A DNA stretch of 64,000 nt from Pseudomonas sp. DTU_2021_1001937_2_SI_NGA_ILE_001 (lineage in GTDB: Bacteria > Pseudomonadota > Gammaproteobacteria > Pseudomonadales > Pseudomonadaceae): contig NZ_CP135971.1 in the NCBI RefSeq assembly GCF_032463525.1, positions 744,001 to 808,000 of the forward strand. The letters are read 5' to 3'. Within the stretch, counting starts at the first letter, position 1. Every line of letters starts with the position of its first letter. Below the pieces are notes generated by a model. It was not told the origin of the DNA. It was given only the letters and a program-made list of their open reading frames with translations, and ran no database searches. This document shows positions 24,318 through 33,300 of the stretch, piece after piece. Both the position numbers and the translations under genes were made by a program.

Positions 24318-25502
24318 TCAGTGCGTGTAGGGGCGGTGCAGTTGGCACTCGGGATTCAGCGTCACGCCAAAGCCCGGTTGGTCCAGGCGCGACAGGCGCA
24401 TGCGGCCGTTCTCCGGCACGGGTTCACCCAGCAGTTGCGGATGGAACATGGGCACCACCTGATCGGCCTTGGGCGCCATCATCAGGAACTCGGCGAACGG
24501 ACTATTGGTGCGGGTGGCGACGAAGTGGTAGCTGTAGACCGACGAGCCGTGGGGTACGACCATGGCGCCGTGGGCGTCTGCCAGCGCGGAAATCTTGATC
24601 AGCTCGGTGAGGCCGCCGCACCAGCCGACATCCGGCTGGATGATGTCGCAGCAGCCCATTTCCAGGAGCATGCGAAAGCCCCAGCGGGTGGCCTCGTGCT
24701 CGCCGGTGGTGACCAGCATGCCGTTGGGCACGTTCTTGCGCAGCGCGGCGTAGCCCCAGTAGTCGTCCGGCGACAGCGCCTCTTCGATCCACTTCAGGCC
24801 GAACTCCTGGGCGCCGTGGGCCAGGCGAGTCGCGTAGTTGAGGTCCAGGCTCATCCAGCAGTCGAGCATCAGCCAGAAATCCTTGCCGACCCGCTCGCGC
24901 ATCACCGCCAGTTCTTCGAGGTTCTTGCGCAGGCCTTCCTCGCCCTCGGCCGGGCCATGGTGCAGCGGCAATTTGCCGCCGATGAAACCCATCTGTTGCG
25001 CCAGGTCCGGGCGCGCGCCGGTGGCGTAGAACTGCAGCTCATCACGCACCGCGCCCCCCAGCAATTGGTGTACTGGCTCCTGGCGAACCTTGCCGAGCAG
25101 GTCCCAGAGCGCCAGGTCGATGCCCGACAGCGTGTTGATGACCAGCCCTTTGCGACCGTAGTACTGCGAAGACAGGTACATCTGGTCCCAGATGCGTTCG
25201 ATGTCGGTGACCCTGGCGCCCTCGACGAAACGCGCCAGGTGTTTTTCCACGATGAACGCAGCCGGTTCGCCGCCGTTGGTCACGGCGAAACCGATGTTGC
25301 CGTCGCTGTCTTCGATCTCCACCACGAGAGTGCCGAGCACGTTGATGCCGAAGCTGCGTCGGCTCTGCCGGTACTCCGGGTATTTGCTCATCGGCGTGGC
25401 GATATGGTCGTCGATCCAGTGGCCGTCGCCCTGGTCGTGGTAATCGGCGCCGCCGCCGCGCAAAACGTAGGCGCGAACGTGCTTGATGGTCGGTGTGGCC
25501 AT
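24318..25502 (-). CDS. rhmD: L-rhamnonate dehydratase
   Basis: A 394-residue enolase-superfamily enzyme very similar to E. coli RhmD ([50 protein letters not shown]). Mg ligands fall in [22 protein letters not shown] and [12 protein letters not shown], and the catalytic His is in [12 protein letters not shown]. It dehydrates L-rhamnonate to 2-keto-3-deoxy-L-rhamnonate in the cytoplasm. It lies between the MFS carrier gene (16 bp) and the aldolase gene (28 bp). No L-rhamnose dehydrogenase or lactonase is in the window, so entry may be at the level of free rhamnonate. Confidence 0.95.
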   Translation of the reverse strand: MATPTIKHVRAYVLRGGGADYHDQGDGHWIDDHIATPMSKYPEYRQSRRSFGINVLGTLVVEIEDSDGNIGFAVTNGGEPAAFIVEKHLARFVEGARVTDIERIWDQMYLSSQYYGRKGLVINTLSGIDLALWDLLGKVRQEPVHQLLGGAVRDELQFYATGARPDLAQQMGFIGGKLPLHHGPAEGEEGLRKNLEELAVMRERVGKDFWLMLDCWMSLDLNYATRLAHGAQEFGLKWIEEALSPDDYWGYAALRKNVPNGMLVTTGEHEATRWGFRMLLEMGCCDIIQPDVGWCGGLTELIKISALADAHGAMVVPHGSSVYSYHFVATRTNSPFAEFLMMAPKADQVVPMFHPQLLGEPVPENGRMRLSRLDQPGFGVTLNPECQLHRPYTH

Positions 25503-25518
25503 GGGGTGAGCCTCTTGA

Positions 25519-26817
25519 TCAATGTTGAAAGGTGGGTTGTTTGTGGGGCACGGAAGGGGCCTTGGCGCGGATGCCCAGCACCAGGACCGCTGCGATCAGC
25601 GTGGTGACGGCCAGCAGGTAGAGACCAGCAGCCGGCGACTGAAAGACGCCTTCGGCCCAGTTCTTGAGGATGGGGGCGATGAAACCGCCCAGGGCGCCGA
25701 AGGAATTGATCAGGGCGATGGCCCCGGCGGCGGCCGAGCCGGCCAGGAAGCTGCCGGGAAAGGTCCAGAACACCGGCTGCACGGCAATGAAACCGGAGGC
25801 TGCGAAGCACAGGGCGAGAATGCCGAGTACCGGGCTGGACACCGAAACCGAGGCCGCTATACCCAGCCCGGAGATCAGCAGAGTGAGGGCCGCGACGCGG
25901 CGACGCTGGCCGCTGCGATCAGCGATCGCCGGGACTTTCCACGCTGCGAGCAGGGCGCACAGCCAGGGAATGGCACTGACGATGCCGACCATCAGCCCGA
26001 CCTTGGTGCCCAGTAGCCCGGCGACCTGGCTGGGCAGGTAGAACACCACGCCATACACGCTGGCCTGGATCAACAGGTAGATCAGGCACAGGTACAGAAC
26101 GGCGGGCTGGCACAGTACCCCGAGCAGGCTGCCGTGGCGTTGCTTTTCGCGGTCTTCGGCGTCGAGCACGGTCTGCAGCTGGCTGCGTTCCTCGGCGCTC
26201 AGCCACTTGGCGTCAGCCGGGCGATTGTCCAGGTAGAAGTACGCCCACACGCCCACCGCACTGGCCAGCAGGCCCTCTACGGCGAACAGCCACTGCCAGC
26301 CGCGAGCGCCGAGCAGGCCGTCCAGTTCCAGCAGCAGGCCCGACAACGGGCTGCCGAAGATGAAGGCCAGCGGCGCGCCGAAGTAGAAGAAGCCCATGGC
26401 CTTGCCGCGTACGGCGCTGGGGAACCAGTAGGTCAGATAAAGAATGACGCCGGGGAAGAAGCCCGCTTCGGCAACGCCCAGCAGAAAGCGCAGCACGTAG
26501 AAGGTCATTTCGTCGTGGGCGAACATCATCGCCGCCGACACCAGGCCCCAGGTCACCATGATCCGGCACATCCACAGGCGCGCGCCGACGCGGTGCATGA
26601 TCAGGTTGCTGGGCACTTCCAACAGCGCGTAGCCGACGAAGAATACCCCGGCGCCAAAGGCGAAGGCGGCGTCACCGATGCCGGTGTCGGCCTGGAAGGT
26701 CTGTTTGGCGAACCCGACATTGGCGCGGTCGAGGAAGGCCATGATGTACATGAGCAGCAGGAAGGGCAGCAGGCGCCAGGAGACCTTGGCCAGCAGCGAG
26801 GCGGGGAGTGTGTTCAC
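25519..26817 (-). CDS. rhmT: MFS transporter, probable L-rhamnonate importer
   Basis: A 432-residue carrier of the anion:cation symporter branch of MFS, with about twelve helices. The N-terminus [20 protein letters not shown] and the helix-11/12 region are typical of sugar-acid importers such as RhmT and the glucarate carrier. The start is a GTG with AAAGGAAAC upstream; a long extension of the frame further upstream is antisense to the divergent LysR gene and is not coding. It is the first gene of the rhm operon. Substrate assignment rests on its partners rather than on the sequence alone. Confidence 0.88.
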   Translation of the reverse strand: MNTLPASLLAKVSWRLLPFLLLMYIMAFLDRANVGFAKQTFQADTGIGDAAFAFGAGVFFVGYALLEVPSNLIMHRVGARLWMCRIMVTWGLVSAAMMFAHDEMTFYVLRFLLGVAEAGFFPGVILYLTYWFPSAVRGKAMGFFYFGAPLAFIFGSPLSGLLLELDGLLGARGWQWLFAVEGLLASAVGVWAYFYLDNRPADAKWLSAEERSQLQTVLDAEDREKQRHGSLLGVLCQPAVLYLCLIYLLIQASVYGVVFYLPSQVAGLLGTKVGLMVGIVSAIPWLCALLAAWKVPAIADRSGQRRRVAALTLLISGLGIAASVSVSSPVLGILALCFAASGFIAVQPVFWTFPGSFLAGSAAAGAIALINSFGALGGFIAPILKNWAEGVFQSPAAGLYLLAVTTLIAAVLVLGIRAKAPSVPHKQPTFQH

Positions 26818-26894
26818 GTCAGTTTCCTTTTTTGGATTTATCGAACTGAGCAACAGCAGATCTTGTGCTGGAACGAACTCTACCGCCTGTTTAT

Positions 26895-26945
26895 GATGCG
26901 CCACCAATCGAAATAAGCTGTTAGTCGATACCCTGGGGTTATCGA
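26895..26945. promoter_or_regulatory. Two-part LysR-type operator in the rhmT/lysR divergent promoter
   Basis: GATGCGCCACCAATCG (26895-26910) is followed after 15 bp by CGATACCCTGGGGTTATCGA. The second part is a near-palindrome (TCGATA / TATCGA arms) that contains a LysR T-N11-A box (T-ACCCTGGGGTT-A). The same two parts with the same spacing recur upstream of lldD. The element lies 78-128 bp before rhmT and 20-70 bp before the lysR start, as expected for an activator that also autoregulates. Confidence 0.75.
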
Positions 26946-26964
26946 TCCTGAGCGGGAGGTTGCC

Positions 26965-27939
26965 ATGAATGGCCAGCAACTCTTTGGCCGGCTGCGCTAC
27001 AAGCATCTGCAAATGCTGCTGATGCTCGGCTCCAGCCTCAATCTGCACCGTGCTTCGGTGAGCATGAACATGTCGCAGCCTGCGGCCAGCCGCATGCTGC
27101 AGGAGATCGAGGACATGTTCGGCTGTGAGCTGTTCGAGCGCCTGCCACGCGGCATGCGCCCCACCGCACTGGGGCGCGAGCTGCTGCGCTTCGCCGAATC
27201 GGCCCTGAGCGGCCTGGACCGCTGCGCCGCCGACTTGGCGGCGCGCAAGGAGGGCGGCTATGGCTACCTGTCGATCGGCACCATCATGGGCGCCGCCCCT
27301 GACCTGGTCATGCACGCGGTGGCGCGAATCAAGCAACTGAACCCGCGCTTGCGCCTGCGCATCATGGGCGACACCAGCGACCAGGTGGTGCAGCTCCTGG
27401 AACAGGGGCGGGTGGACATCGCCGTGACCCGGCGCAGCCCCAGCCATGACCGCGACCAGTACGAGTTCGAACCACTGGGCAACGAGCGGTTGATCGCGGT
27501 GGTCCACAGCGGCCACGCCTTGGCCCGGCGACCGGCACTGGAGTGGGAGGAGCTGGTGCGTGACTGGCCGTGGATCCTGCAGCCACAGTCCAGCCCGGCA
27601 CGCATGGCCTTCGACCAGGCCCTGCAACGCCTTGAATTGCCGACGCCGGCGGACATCATCGAATGCAGTTCGGTGTACTCGATGCAACAGCTGGTGCAAC
27701 TGACCGACGCGATCATGGTGTTGTCCGAATCAGCGATGCGCGACTACCTGAAGATGGGCCTGGTCACCGCCTTGCCGCTCAGCCTGGAAGCGCAGATGGC
27801 GCCGTTTGGCCTATTGCGCCGCAAGGACGAACCGGTCAGTCGCGAATTGCAGTTGTTCATCGAGTTGCTGCGCGAGCATCGTCAGGACGCTAGCGGGTCG
27901 TTCAACCCGGATCAGCCTGTACCAGCGAGTCGCGGCTGA
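26965..27939 (+). CDS. LysR-family regulator, probable activator of rhamnonate genes
   Basis: A 324-residue LysR regulator. The N-terminal winged HTH ([38 protein letters not shown]) is of the GbpR type found beside sugar-acid catabolic genes, and an effector-binding domain of about 220 residues follows. GGGAGGTTGCC precedes the ATG. It is divergent from rhmT, with the dyad element between them. Its last 38 bp overlap the 3' end of lldD on the opposite strand, so the two genes converge tail to tail. The effector is probably L-rhamnonate or a pathway intermediate. Confidence 0.9.
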   Translation: MNGQQLFGRLRYKHLQMLLMLGSSLNLHRASVSMNMSQPAASRMLQEIEDMFGCELFERLPRGMRPTALGRELLRFAESALSGLDRCAADLAARKEGGYGYLSIGTIMGAAPDLVMHAVARIKQLNPRLRLRIMGDTSDQVVQLLEQGRVDIAVTRRSPSHDRDQYEFEPLGNERLIAVVHSGHALARRPALEWEELVRDWPWILQPQSSPARMAFDQALQRLELPTPADIIECSSVYSMQQLVQLTDAIMVLSESAMRDYLKMGLVTALPLSLEAQMAPFGLLRRKDEPVSRELQLFIELLREHRQDASGSFNPDQPVPASRG

Positions 27940-29047
27940 TTTCGCTGATGGTGCGGGCACCGGTCAGCACCATGGCCACGCGCATTTCCTTTTCGATCAG
28001 TTCCAGCAGGTGGCTGACGCCTGCGCCACCCGCTGCCGCCAGGGCATAGACGAAGGCGCGACCGAGCATCACGCAATCGGCGCCCAGCGCGATCATGCGC
28101 ACCACATCGAGCCCATTGCGCACGCCTGAGTCGGCAAGAATCGCCAGCTCGCCCTTTACCGCATCGGCAATGGCTGGCAACGCCCTGGCAGTCGACGGCA
28201 CGCCATCGAGCTGGCGCCCGCCATGGTTGGACACCACGATGCCGTTGGCGCCGAAACTCACCGCATCGCGGGCGTCCTGGGCATCGAGAATGCCCTTGAT
28301 GATCATCGGCCCGTCCCAGAACTCACGAATCCATTCCAGGTCCTTCCAGCCGATCGACGGGTCGAAATTGGCCCCCAGCCAGCCAATGTAATCGGCCAGT
28401 CCGGTGGGATGGCCGCGATAGGTGGAAATATTGCCCAGATCGTGAGGCTTGCCGCGCAGGCCGACATCCCAGGCCCAACGCGGGTGGGTGACGGCCTGCA
28501 GCAGACGCCTGAAAGGCGCGTTCGGGCCGCTCATTCCAGAATGGGCATCGCGATAGCGGGCGCCGGGCACCGGCATGTCGACGGTGAATACCAAGGTGCT
28601 CACCCCGGCGGCCCTAGCGCGCTCCAGGGCGTTCTTCATGAAGCCGCGGTCCTTGAGCACGTAGAGCTGGAACCACATGGGGCGGTCGATGGCGGGGGCA
28701 ACTTCTTCGAGGGGGCATACCGACACGGTCGACAGCGTGAACGGCACGCCGTGTTGCGCCGCCGCCCGGGCCGCCTGCACCTCGCCACGGCGTGCGTACA
28801 TGCCGGTCAGGCCCACAGGGGCGAGGGCTACCGGCATGGCCAGCTCTTCGCCCAGCACCTGAGTGCGCAGGCTCAACTCCGACATGTCGCGCAGTACCCG
28901 TTGCCGCAAGGCGACATCCGCCAGGTCGGCGACGTTGCGGCGCAAGGTGTGCTCGGCGTAGGCGCCGCCATCGATGTAATGAAACAGGAAAGGCGGCAGT
29001 GTGCGCTGGGCAACGGCGCGGTAATCGCTGCAGGCCGAAATGATCAT
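27902..29047 (-). CDS. lldD: L-lactate dehydrogenase (FMN, quinone-linked)
   Basis: A 381-residue FMN-dependent alpha-hydroxyacid dehydrogenase nearly collinear with E. coli LldD. Landmarks are [38 protein letters not shown] and the catalytic-site [10 protein letters not shown]. It oxidises L-lactate to pyruvate at the inner face of the membrane and feeds the quinone pool. No lactate permease or LldR regulator is beside it; instead it adjoins the rhm regulator and carries the same upstream element. It therefore probably finishes rhamnonate catabolism by oxidising the L-lactate made by AldA. Confidence 0.93.
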   Translation of the reverse strand: MIISACSDYRAVAQRTLPPFLFHYIDGGAYAEHTLRRNVADLADVALRQRVLRDMSELSLRTQVLGEELAMPVALAPVGLTGMYARRGEVQAARAAAQHGVPFTLSTVSVCPLEEVAPAIDRPMWFQLYVLKDRGFMKNALERARAAGVSTLVFTVDMPVPGARYRDAHSGMSGPNAPFRRLLQAVTHPRWAWDVGLRGKPHDLGNISTYRGHPTGLADYIGWLGANFDPSIGWKDLEWIREFWDGPMIIKGILDAQDARDAVSFGANGIVVSNHGGRQLDGVPSTARALPAIADAVKGELAILADSGVRNGLDVVRMIALGADCVMLGRAFVYALAAAGGAGVSHLLELIEKEMRVAMVLTGARTISEISRDSLVQADPG

Positions 29048-29141
29048 GGCGGTTTCTCGTTATTGTCTTGGAATGCTGACTTGCGGCCTGCCTGTCGGGC
29101 CTGGCGCATTGAGCCTGCTGCACAGTCTAGCGGTCCTCTAC

Positions 29142-29189
29142 GATGACCCACCAATCGCACGTTGTTAAGCACCGATACCTTGAGGTTAT
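29142..29189. promoter_or_regulatory. Second copy of the two-part LysR-type element, upstream of lldD
   Basis: GATGACCCACCAATCG (29142-29157), a 15-bp gap, then CGATACCTTGAGGTTAT (29173-29189). The parts match the copy before rhmT at 14 of 16 and 15 of 17 positions, and the gap length is identical. A T-N11-A box is retained (T-ACCTTGAGGTT-A). It lies 95-142 bp before the lldD start, in the same orientation relative to the gene as the rhmT copy. The rest of the 256-bp gap up to the metallothionein gene shows no clear feature. Confidence 0.75.
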
Positions 29190-29303
29190 GGGTGATCGAG
29201 ACCGTTGGTCTGTCCAATTGCAACCCCTTGTCGGCGTAACTTTCCAAATTGAAGGTCATCAGGCGGTCGCCGATGGTCTTTCAATCTGCCAGCAGGAGGC
29301 GTC

Positions 29304-29492
29304 ATGTCCGAGAAACCAGTCAATTCCGTTTGTGCATGCGAGGGCTGCAAATGCCAGGTCGAGCCGGGCAAGGCAGTCATCAGCGCTGGCAAGGCCTATT
29401 GCTGCCAGGCCTGCGCTGAACACCATCCTCACGACCGTCCATGTAACGACCAACATTGCCACTGCGGCGACACGGCCGGTGCCGCGCACTGA
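29304..29492 (+). CDS. Bacterial metallothionein
   Basis: A 62-residue metal-binding protein with ten cysteines arranged C10-x-C12, C15-x-C17, C33-C34-x-x-C37, C47, C52-x-C54, plus a His-rich C-terminal region. This matches SmtA/BmtA-type metallothioneins of pseudomonads, with the central SAGKAYCCQACA knuckle. It would sequester zinc, cadmium or copper in the cytoplasm. CAGGAGGCGTC precedes the ATG. It is a single-gene unit followed by a REP-like hairpin. No ArsR/SmtB-type repressor gene is adjacent. Confidence 0.93.
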   Translation: MSEKPVNSVCACEGCKCQVEPGKAVISAGKAYCCQACAEHHPHDRPCNDQHCHCGDTAGAAH

Positions 29493-29507
29493 GCGACGCC
29501 GTATGGC

Positions 29508-29540
29508 GGGAGCGGCTTGTTCGACTCAAGCCGCTCCTGC
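29508..29540. repeat. REP-type hairpin after the metallothionein gene
   Basis: GAGCGGCTTG and CAAGCCGCTC form a perfect 10-bp stem around a 7-nt loop. The arms belong to the same GAGCGGCTT family as the repeats near 57.2 and 61.8 kb. It lies between convergent genes and may act as a bidirectional transcript end despite lacking a T-run. Confidence 0.75.
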
Positions 29541-29561
29541 AGTGGCCGCGAACGGCCATGA

Positions 29562-30461
29562 TCAGTCGCTGAACAGCTCGAACATCAATTCGCGGAACCA
29601 CTGGTTGGCCGGTTCCTTGTGGAAGCGCGCGTGCCAGAACAGGTTGATGGCGATTTCCGGCAATGGCACCGGCAAGGGCAGGGCGACCAGATCGAAGGGT
29701 TCCAGGCAGGTGTCGGCGAAGCGTTCCGGTACCGTGGCCAACAGGTCACTGCGTTGCAGAATGTGCCCCACCGCGACGAAGTGTGGCACCTGCAGGCGGA
29801 TATCGCGCTTGACCCCGGCGCGGCGCAGGTATTGTTCGACTTCGCCGTGTCCGGTGCTGGCCGCCGCTACATGGATGTGGCCGTGGTCGCAGAACCCTTC
29901 AATGCTCATGGGCTGCCGTGTCAGTGGGTGGTCGCGGCGGCACAGGCACACGTAGCGATGCACGAACAGGCGCCGCTGGTAGAAGCCACTCTGCAGGTTG
30001 GGCTGCAGGCCCACGGCCAGGTCGATGGCGCCGCTGGCCAGCGCTTCGGAGAGTTGCGCGTCGCTGCGCACGGTGGTCACTGAGACGCCCGGCGCGCGCT
30101 GCAGTAGCGTTTCGATCAGCCGAGGCATGAACCAGATCTCGCCGATGTCGGTCATCGCCAGGGTGAACGGGCGTTCACTGTTGGCGGGGTCGAAGGCGGC
30201 CGTGCGCACCAGCGCCTGGCTCAACAGGCCGATGGCCTGGGCCACCGGCTCGGCGAGGCTCTGGGCGTATGGGGTCGGCTGCATGCCCCGGCCGGTACGC
30301 ACGAACAGGTCATCCTGCAGGGCGAAGCGCAGACGCTTCAGGGCGTTGCTCATGGCCGGCTGGCTCAGGCCCAGGTGTTCGGCGGCCACCGAGACCTGGC
30401 GGTCGAGCAACAGTTGATGCAGGACCAGCAGCAGATTCAGGTCGAGATCACGCAGGTTCAT
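29562..30461 (-). CDS. NahR-like LysR regulator of salicylate degradation
   Basis: A 299-residue LysR regulator closely resembling NahR of naphthalene plasmids. The N-terminus LRDLDLNLLLVLHQLLLDR, the HTH (LGLSQPAMSNALKRL) and the effector domain (FTLAMTDIGEIWFMPRL; VPHFVAVGHILQRSDLLATV) align along the whole length. NahR activates salicylate catabolic genes when salicylate binds. The chosen ATG matches the NahR N-terminus; the frame continues upstream without support. It is divergent from the salicylate hydroxylase gene, with a NahR-type site between. Confidence 0.92.
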   Translation of the reverse strand: MNLRDLDLNLLLVLHQLLLDRQVSVAAEHLGLSQPAMSNALKRLRFALQDDLFVRTGRGMQPTPYAQSLAEPVAQAIGLLSQALVRTAAFDPANSERPFTLAMTDIGEIWFMPRLIETLLQRAPGVSVTTVRSDAQLSEALASGAIDLAVGLQPNLQSGFYQRRLFVHRYVCLCRRDHPLTRQPMSIEGFCDHGHIHVAAASTGHGEVEQYLRRAGVKRDIRLQVPHFVAVGHILQRSDLLATVPERFADTCLEPFDLVALPLPVPLPEIAINLFWHARFHKEPANQWFRELMFELFSD

Positions 30462-30482
30462 GGCAGGTCCTGTGATGCAGGG

Positions 30483-30506
30483 TGATGCAATATTCATCAC
30501 CGTGAT
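30483..30506. promoter_or_regulatory. NahR-type binding site in the salicylate divergent promoter
   Basis: ATTCATCACCGTGAT (30492-30506) resembles the NahR recognition sequence ATTCAYGCTNNTGAT, keeping both outer blocks (ATTCAT and TGAT). It overlaps an inverted repeat TGATG-N7-CATCA (30483-30499). It lies about 90 bp before the hydroxylase start and 22-45 bp before the regulator start, the expected geometry for an activator that also autoregulates. Confidence 0.6.
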
Positions 30507-30597
30507 AATGGCTATATTCTTTGCGGCATTTATCAATATCGCAAGCGGCCGCATGATGGGCTCATTCCAATAACAAGCAGCCCGACGGGTAACCCTC

Positions 30598-31875
30598 ATG
30601 CAACAAGCTTCCTTGCGTATCGCAATCGTCGGCGGCGGCATCGCTGGCATCGCCCTGGCACTGGATCTGTGTCGTCACGCCCACCTTCAAGTTCGCCTGT
30701 TCGAATCCGCCGCCGCCTTCGGCGAAGTGGGGGCGGGCGTGTCGTTCGGCGCCAACGCCGTGCGCGCCATCGGTGGCCTGGGTATCGGTGAAGCCTACCG
30801 GCAGATCGCCGACCAGACCCCCGCGCCCTGGCAGGACGTGTGGTTCGAATGGCGGCGCGGCGTCGATGCTGGCTACCTGGGCGCCAGCGTGGCACCGGGG
30901 GTCGGGCAGTCGTCGGTGCATCGCGCCGACTTTCTCGACGCCTTGGCCAGCCGCCTGCCAGAGGGCGTCGCCTGTTTCGCCAAGCGCGCGGTGCAGGTAC
31001 AGCAGGCCGATGACCAGGTGCGGCTGAGCTTCGCGGACGGCAGCTCGCACACCTGCGATCTGCTGATCGGCGCCGACGGCATCAAGTCGTCGATACGTGA
31101 CCATGTGCTGGCCGGCCTCGGTGCGCCACTGGCCCAGCCGCGCTACAGCGGCACGCGGGCCTATCGCGGGCTGATCGACAGTCAGGTGCTGCGCGCCGCC
31201 TACCGTGAGCACGACCTGGACGAGCATCTGATCGACGTGCCACAGATGTACCTGGGGCTCGATGCCCACATCCTGACCTTCCCGGTCAAACAGGGCCGCC
31301 TGATCAATGTGGTGGCATTCATCTCCGATCGCAGCCGGGCCGAGCCGGAGTGGCCGGCCGGGCAACCCTGGGTGCGCGAAGCCAGCCAGGCGGAAATGCT
31401 CGACGCCTTCGTCGGCTGGGGGGCTGCTGCACGGGTCTTGCTGCACTGCATCGGCGCACCGACGCTGTGGGCCTTGCACGACCTGGCCGAGCTGCCCGGC
31501 TATGTGCATGGTCGGGTGGCGCTGATCGGCGACGCTGCGCATGCCATGTTGCCGCACCAGGGCGCAGGCGCCGGGCAGGGGCTGGAAGATGCCTGGCTGC
31601 TGGCCCGTCTGCTGGGTGACGCGCCGCTCGCCGGCGCCGATGTACAGGCGCTGCTGGCTGCCTACGACGCGGTGCGTCGGCCTCGCGCCTGCCGGGTGCA
31701 GCGCACCTCGCGTGAAGCCGGCGAACTCTACGAACTGCGTGACCCGGCCACGGCGGCAGACCCAGTGTTGCTCGGCCAGACCCTCGCCGAACGCTTCGCC
31801 TGGCTGTGGGACCACGACCTGCACGGCGATCTGCGCCAGGCCAAACAGGCCCTCGACGCGCTGCAGAACGCCTGA
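30598..31875 (+). CDS. nahG: Salicylate 1-monooxygenase (salicylate hydroxylase)
   Basis: A 425-residue class A flavoprotein monooxygenase aligning end to end with NahG. The FAD-binding motif is IAIVGGGIAGIALAL, the DG motif DLLIGADGIKSSIR and the GD motif ALIGDAAHAMLPHQGAGAGQ. Other NahG-like stretches are FGEVGAGVSFGANAVRAI and DVWFEWRRG. It converts salicylate to catechol and CO2 using NADH and O2. Catechol ring-cleavage genes are not in this window. It is followed 35 bp later by an aromatic-acid carrier gene and faces the NahR-like regulator. Confidence 0.94.
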   Translation: MQQASLRIAIVGGGIAGIALALDLCRHAHLQVRLFESAAAFGEVGAGVSFGANAVRAIGGLGIGEAYRQIADQTPAPWQDVWFEWRRGVDAGYLGASVAPGVGQSSVHRADFLDALASRLPEGVACFAKRAVQVQQADDQVRLSFADGSSHTCDLLIGADGIKSSIRDHVLAGLGAPLAQPRYSGTRAYRGLIDSQVLRAAYREHDLDEHLIDVPQMYLGLDAHILTFPVKQGRLINVVAFISDRSRAEPEWPAGQPWVREASQAEMLDAFVGWGAAARVLLHCIGAPTLWALHDLAELPGYVHGRVALIGDAAHAMLPHQGAGAGQGLEDAWLLARLLGDAPLAGADVQALLAAYDAVRRPRACRVQRTSREAGELYELRDPATAADPVLLGQTLAERFAWLWDHDLHGDLRQAKQALDALQNA

Positions 31876-31910
31876 CGCGCTGGATCACAACAACAAGAAA
31901 GAGCCATGCC

Positions 31911-33272
31911 ATGCACAAGACCCAAGTCACCGCCCTGCTGGACGGGGCGCGCTTCTCAGCCTTTCATGCCCGCGTACTGCTGTGGTGCGCGCTGATCATC
32001 ATCTTCGACGGCTATGACCTGGTCATCTACGGTGTGGTGCTGCCGTCGTTGATGAGCGAATGGAGCCTCAGCCCCTTGCAGGCCGGTGCGTTAGGCAGTT
32101 GCGCACTGGTGGGGATGATGTTCGGTGCACTGTTGTTCGGCTCGCTGTCCGACCGGATAGGGCGGCGCAAGACCATCGCCTTCTGCGTGATGCTGTTCAG
32201 CGGCGTCACCGCCCTCAACGGCCTGGCCGGCAGCCCCGAGGCGTTCGGCCTGTGTCGTTTCATCGCCGGGCTGGGCATCGGCGGGGTGATGCCCAACGTG
32301 GTGGCGCTGATGAACGAGTACTCGCCCCGTCGTTCGCGCAGCACCCTGGTAGCGGTGATGTTCAGCGGCTACTCGCTGGGCGGCATGCTGTCGGCCGGGC
32401 TGGGCATCGTGCTGATTCCGCAGTGGGGCTGGCAGTCGGTGTTCTATGTGGCATCGATTCCCTTGTTGTTGCTGCCGTGGCTGGTGCGCCAGTTGCCAGA
32501 GTCCATGACCTACCTGATGCGCAGCGGACAGACCCAGCGTGCCAGGCAGACACTCGTGCAGGCGCTGCCGGACTATCAGCCCAGAGAGGACGAGCAACTG
32601 CTGCTCGAAGGCGACGGCAAGGCCAGCGTGGCCATCGCCGAACTGTTCCGCGAGGGACGCACCTTGAGCACCCTGATGCTGTGGCTGGCGTTCTTCTGCT
32701 GCCTGTTGATGGTCTACGCGCTGAGTGCCTGGCTGCCCAAGCTGATGCACAGCGCCGGCTACGGCCTGAACTCCAGCCTGACGTTCCTGCTGGTGCTGAA
32801 TGCCGGCGCGATCATCGGTGCCATCGCTGGGGGATGGCTGGGTGACCGGGTCGGACTGGGCCGGGTGCTGTTCGGTTTCTTCGTCTGCGGTGCGCTGGCG
32901 CTCAGCCTGCTGGCGTTCAAGGCGCCGCTGGGGGTGCTGTACCTGCTGGTGGCGGTGGCCGGGGCCTGCACCATTGGCACGCAGATTCTCGCCAATGCCT
33001 GCGCGGTGCAGTATTACCCGGCGCAGGTGCGCTCCACCGGCCTGGGTTGGGCCATGGGCATCGGGCGTACGGGGGCGATCATCGGTCCGCTGCTGGGCGG
33101 CGCCTTGCAGGCCTCCGGGTTGCCGCTACAGGCGAGCTTCCTGGCCTTCGCCTTGCCAGGGCTGATCGGCGCTGCAGCAGTGCTGGTGTTCCTGCGCCGC
33201 AGCCGTGCCATGGGAGGACCGCTGCAGCAGCCTGCCGGAGTGGTTCCAGCCACGAAGCGCATGCCCGGCTGA
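31911..33272 (+). CDS. Aromatic-acid:H+ symporter (AAHS-type MFS), probable salicylate carrier
   Basis: A 453-residue inner-membrane carrier with about twelve helices. The AAHS hallmark DGYD is present in helix 1 (IIIFDGYDLVIYGVVLPSL), and the MFS loop reads GSLSDRIGRRKT. The family includes PcaK, BenK and other benzoate/hydroxybenzoate importers. It starts 35 bp after the hydroxylase gene and should be co-transcribed. Salicylate uptake is inferred from that partnership. A frame extending upstream overlaps the hydroxylase gene and lacks its own ribosome-binding site. Confidence 0.9.
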   Translation: MHKTQVTALLDGARFSAFHARVLLWCALIIIFDGYDLVIYGVVLPSLMSEWSLSPLQAGALGSCALVGMMFGALLFGSLSDRIGRRKTIAFCVMLFSGVTALNGLAGSPEAFGLCRFIAGLGIGGVMPNVVALMNEYSPRRSRSTLVAVMFSGYSLGGMLSAGLGIVLIPQWGWQSVFYVASIPLLLLPWLVRQLPESMTYLMRSGQTQRARQTLVQALPDYQPREDEQLLLEGDGKASVAIAELFREGRTLSTLMLWLAFFCCLLMVYALSAWLPKLMHSAGYGLNSSLTFLLVLNAGAIIGAIAGGWLGDRVGLGRVLFGFFVCGALALSLLAFKAPLGVLYLLVAVAGACTIGTQILANACAVQYYPAQVRSTGLGWAMGIGRTGAIIGPLLGGALQASGLPLQASFLAFALPGLIGAAAVLVFLRRSRAMGGPLQQPAGVVPATKRMPG

Positions 33273-33300
33273 AGCCGGTCGTGCCGGTAACGTGCAGGTT

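Noticed and set aside
25519..27699. Reading the rhamnonate carrier as a 726-residue protein
   Set aside because: The extra N-terminus is antisense to the divergent LysR gene. A GTG with a good ribosome-binding site gives a normal MFS length.
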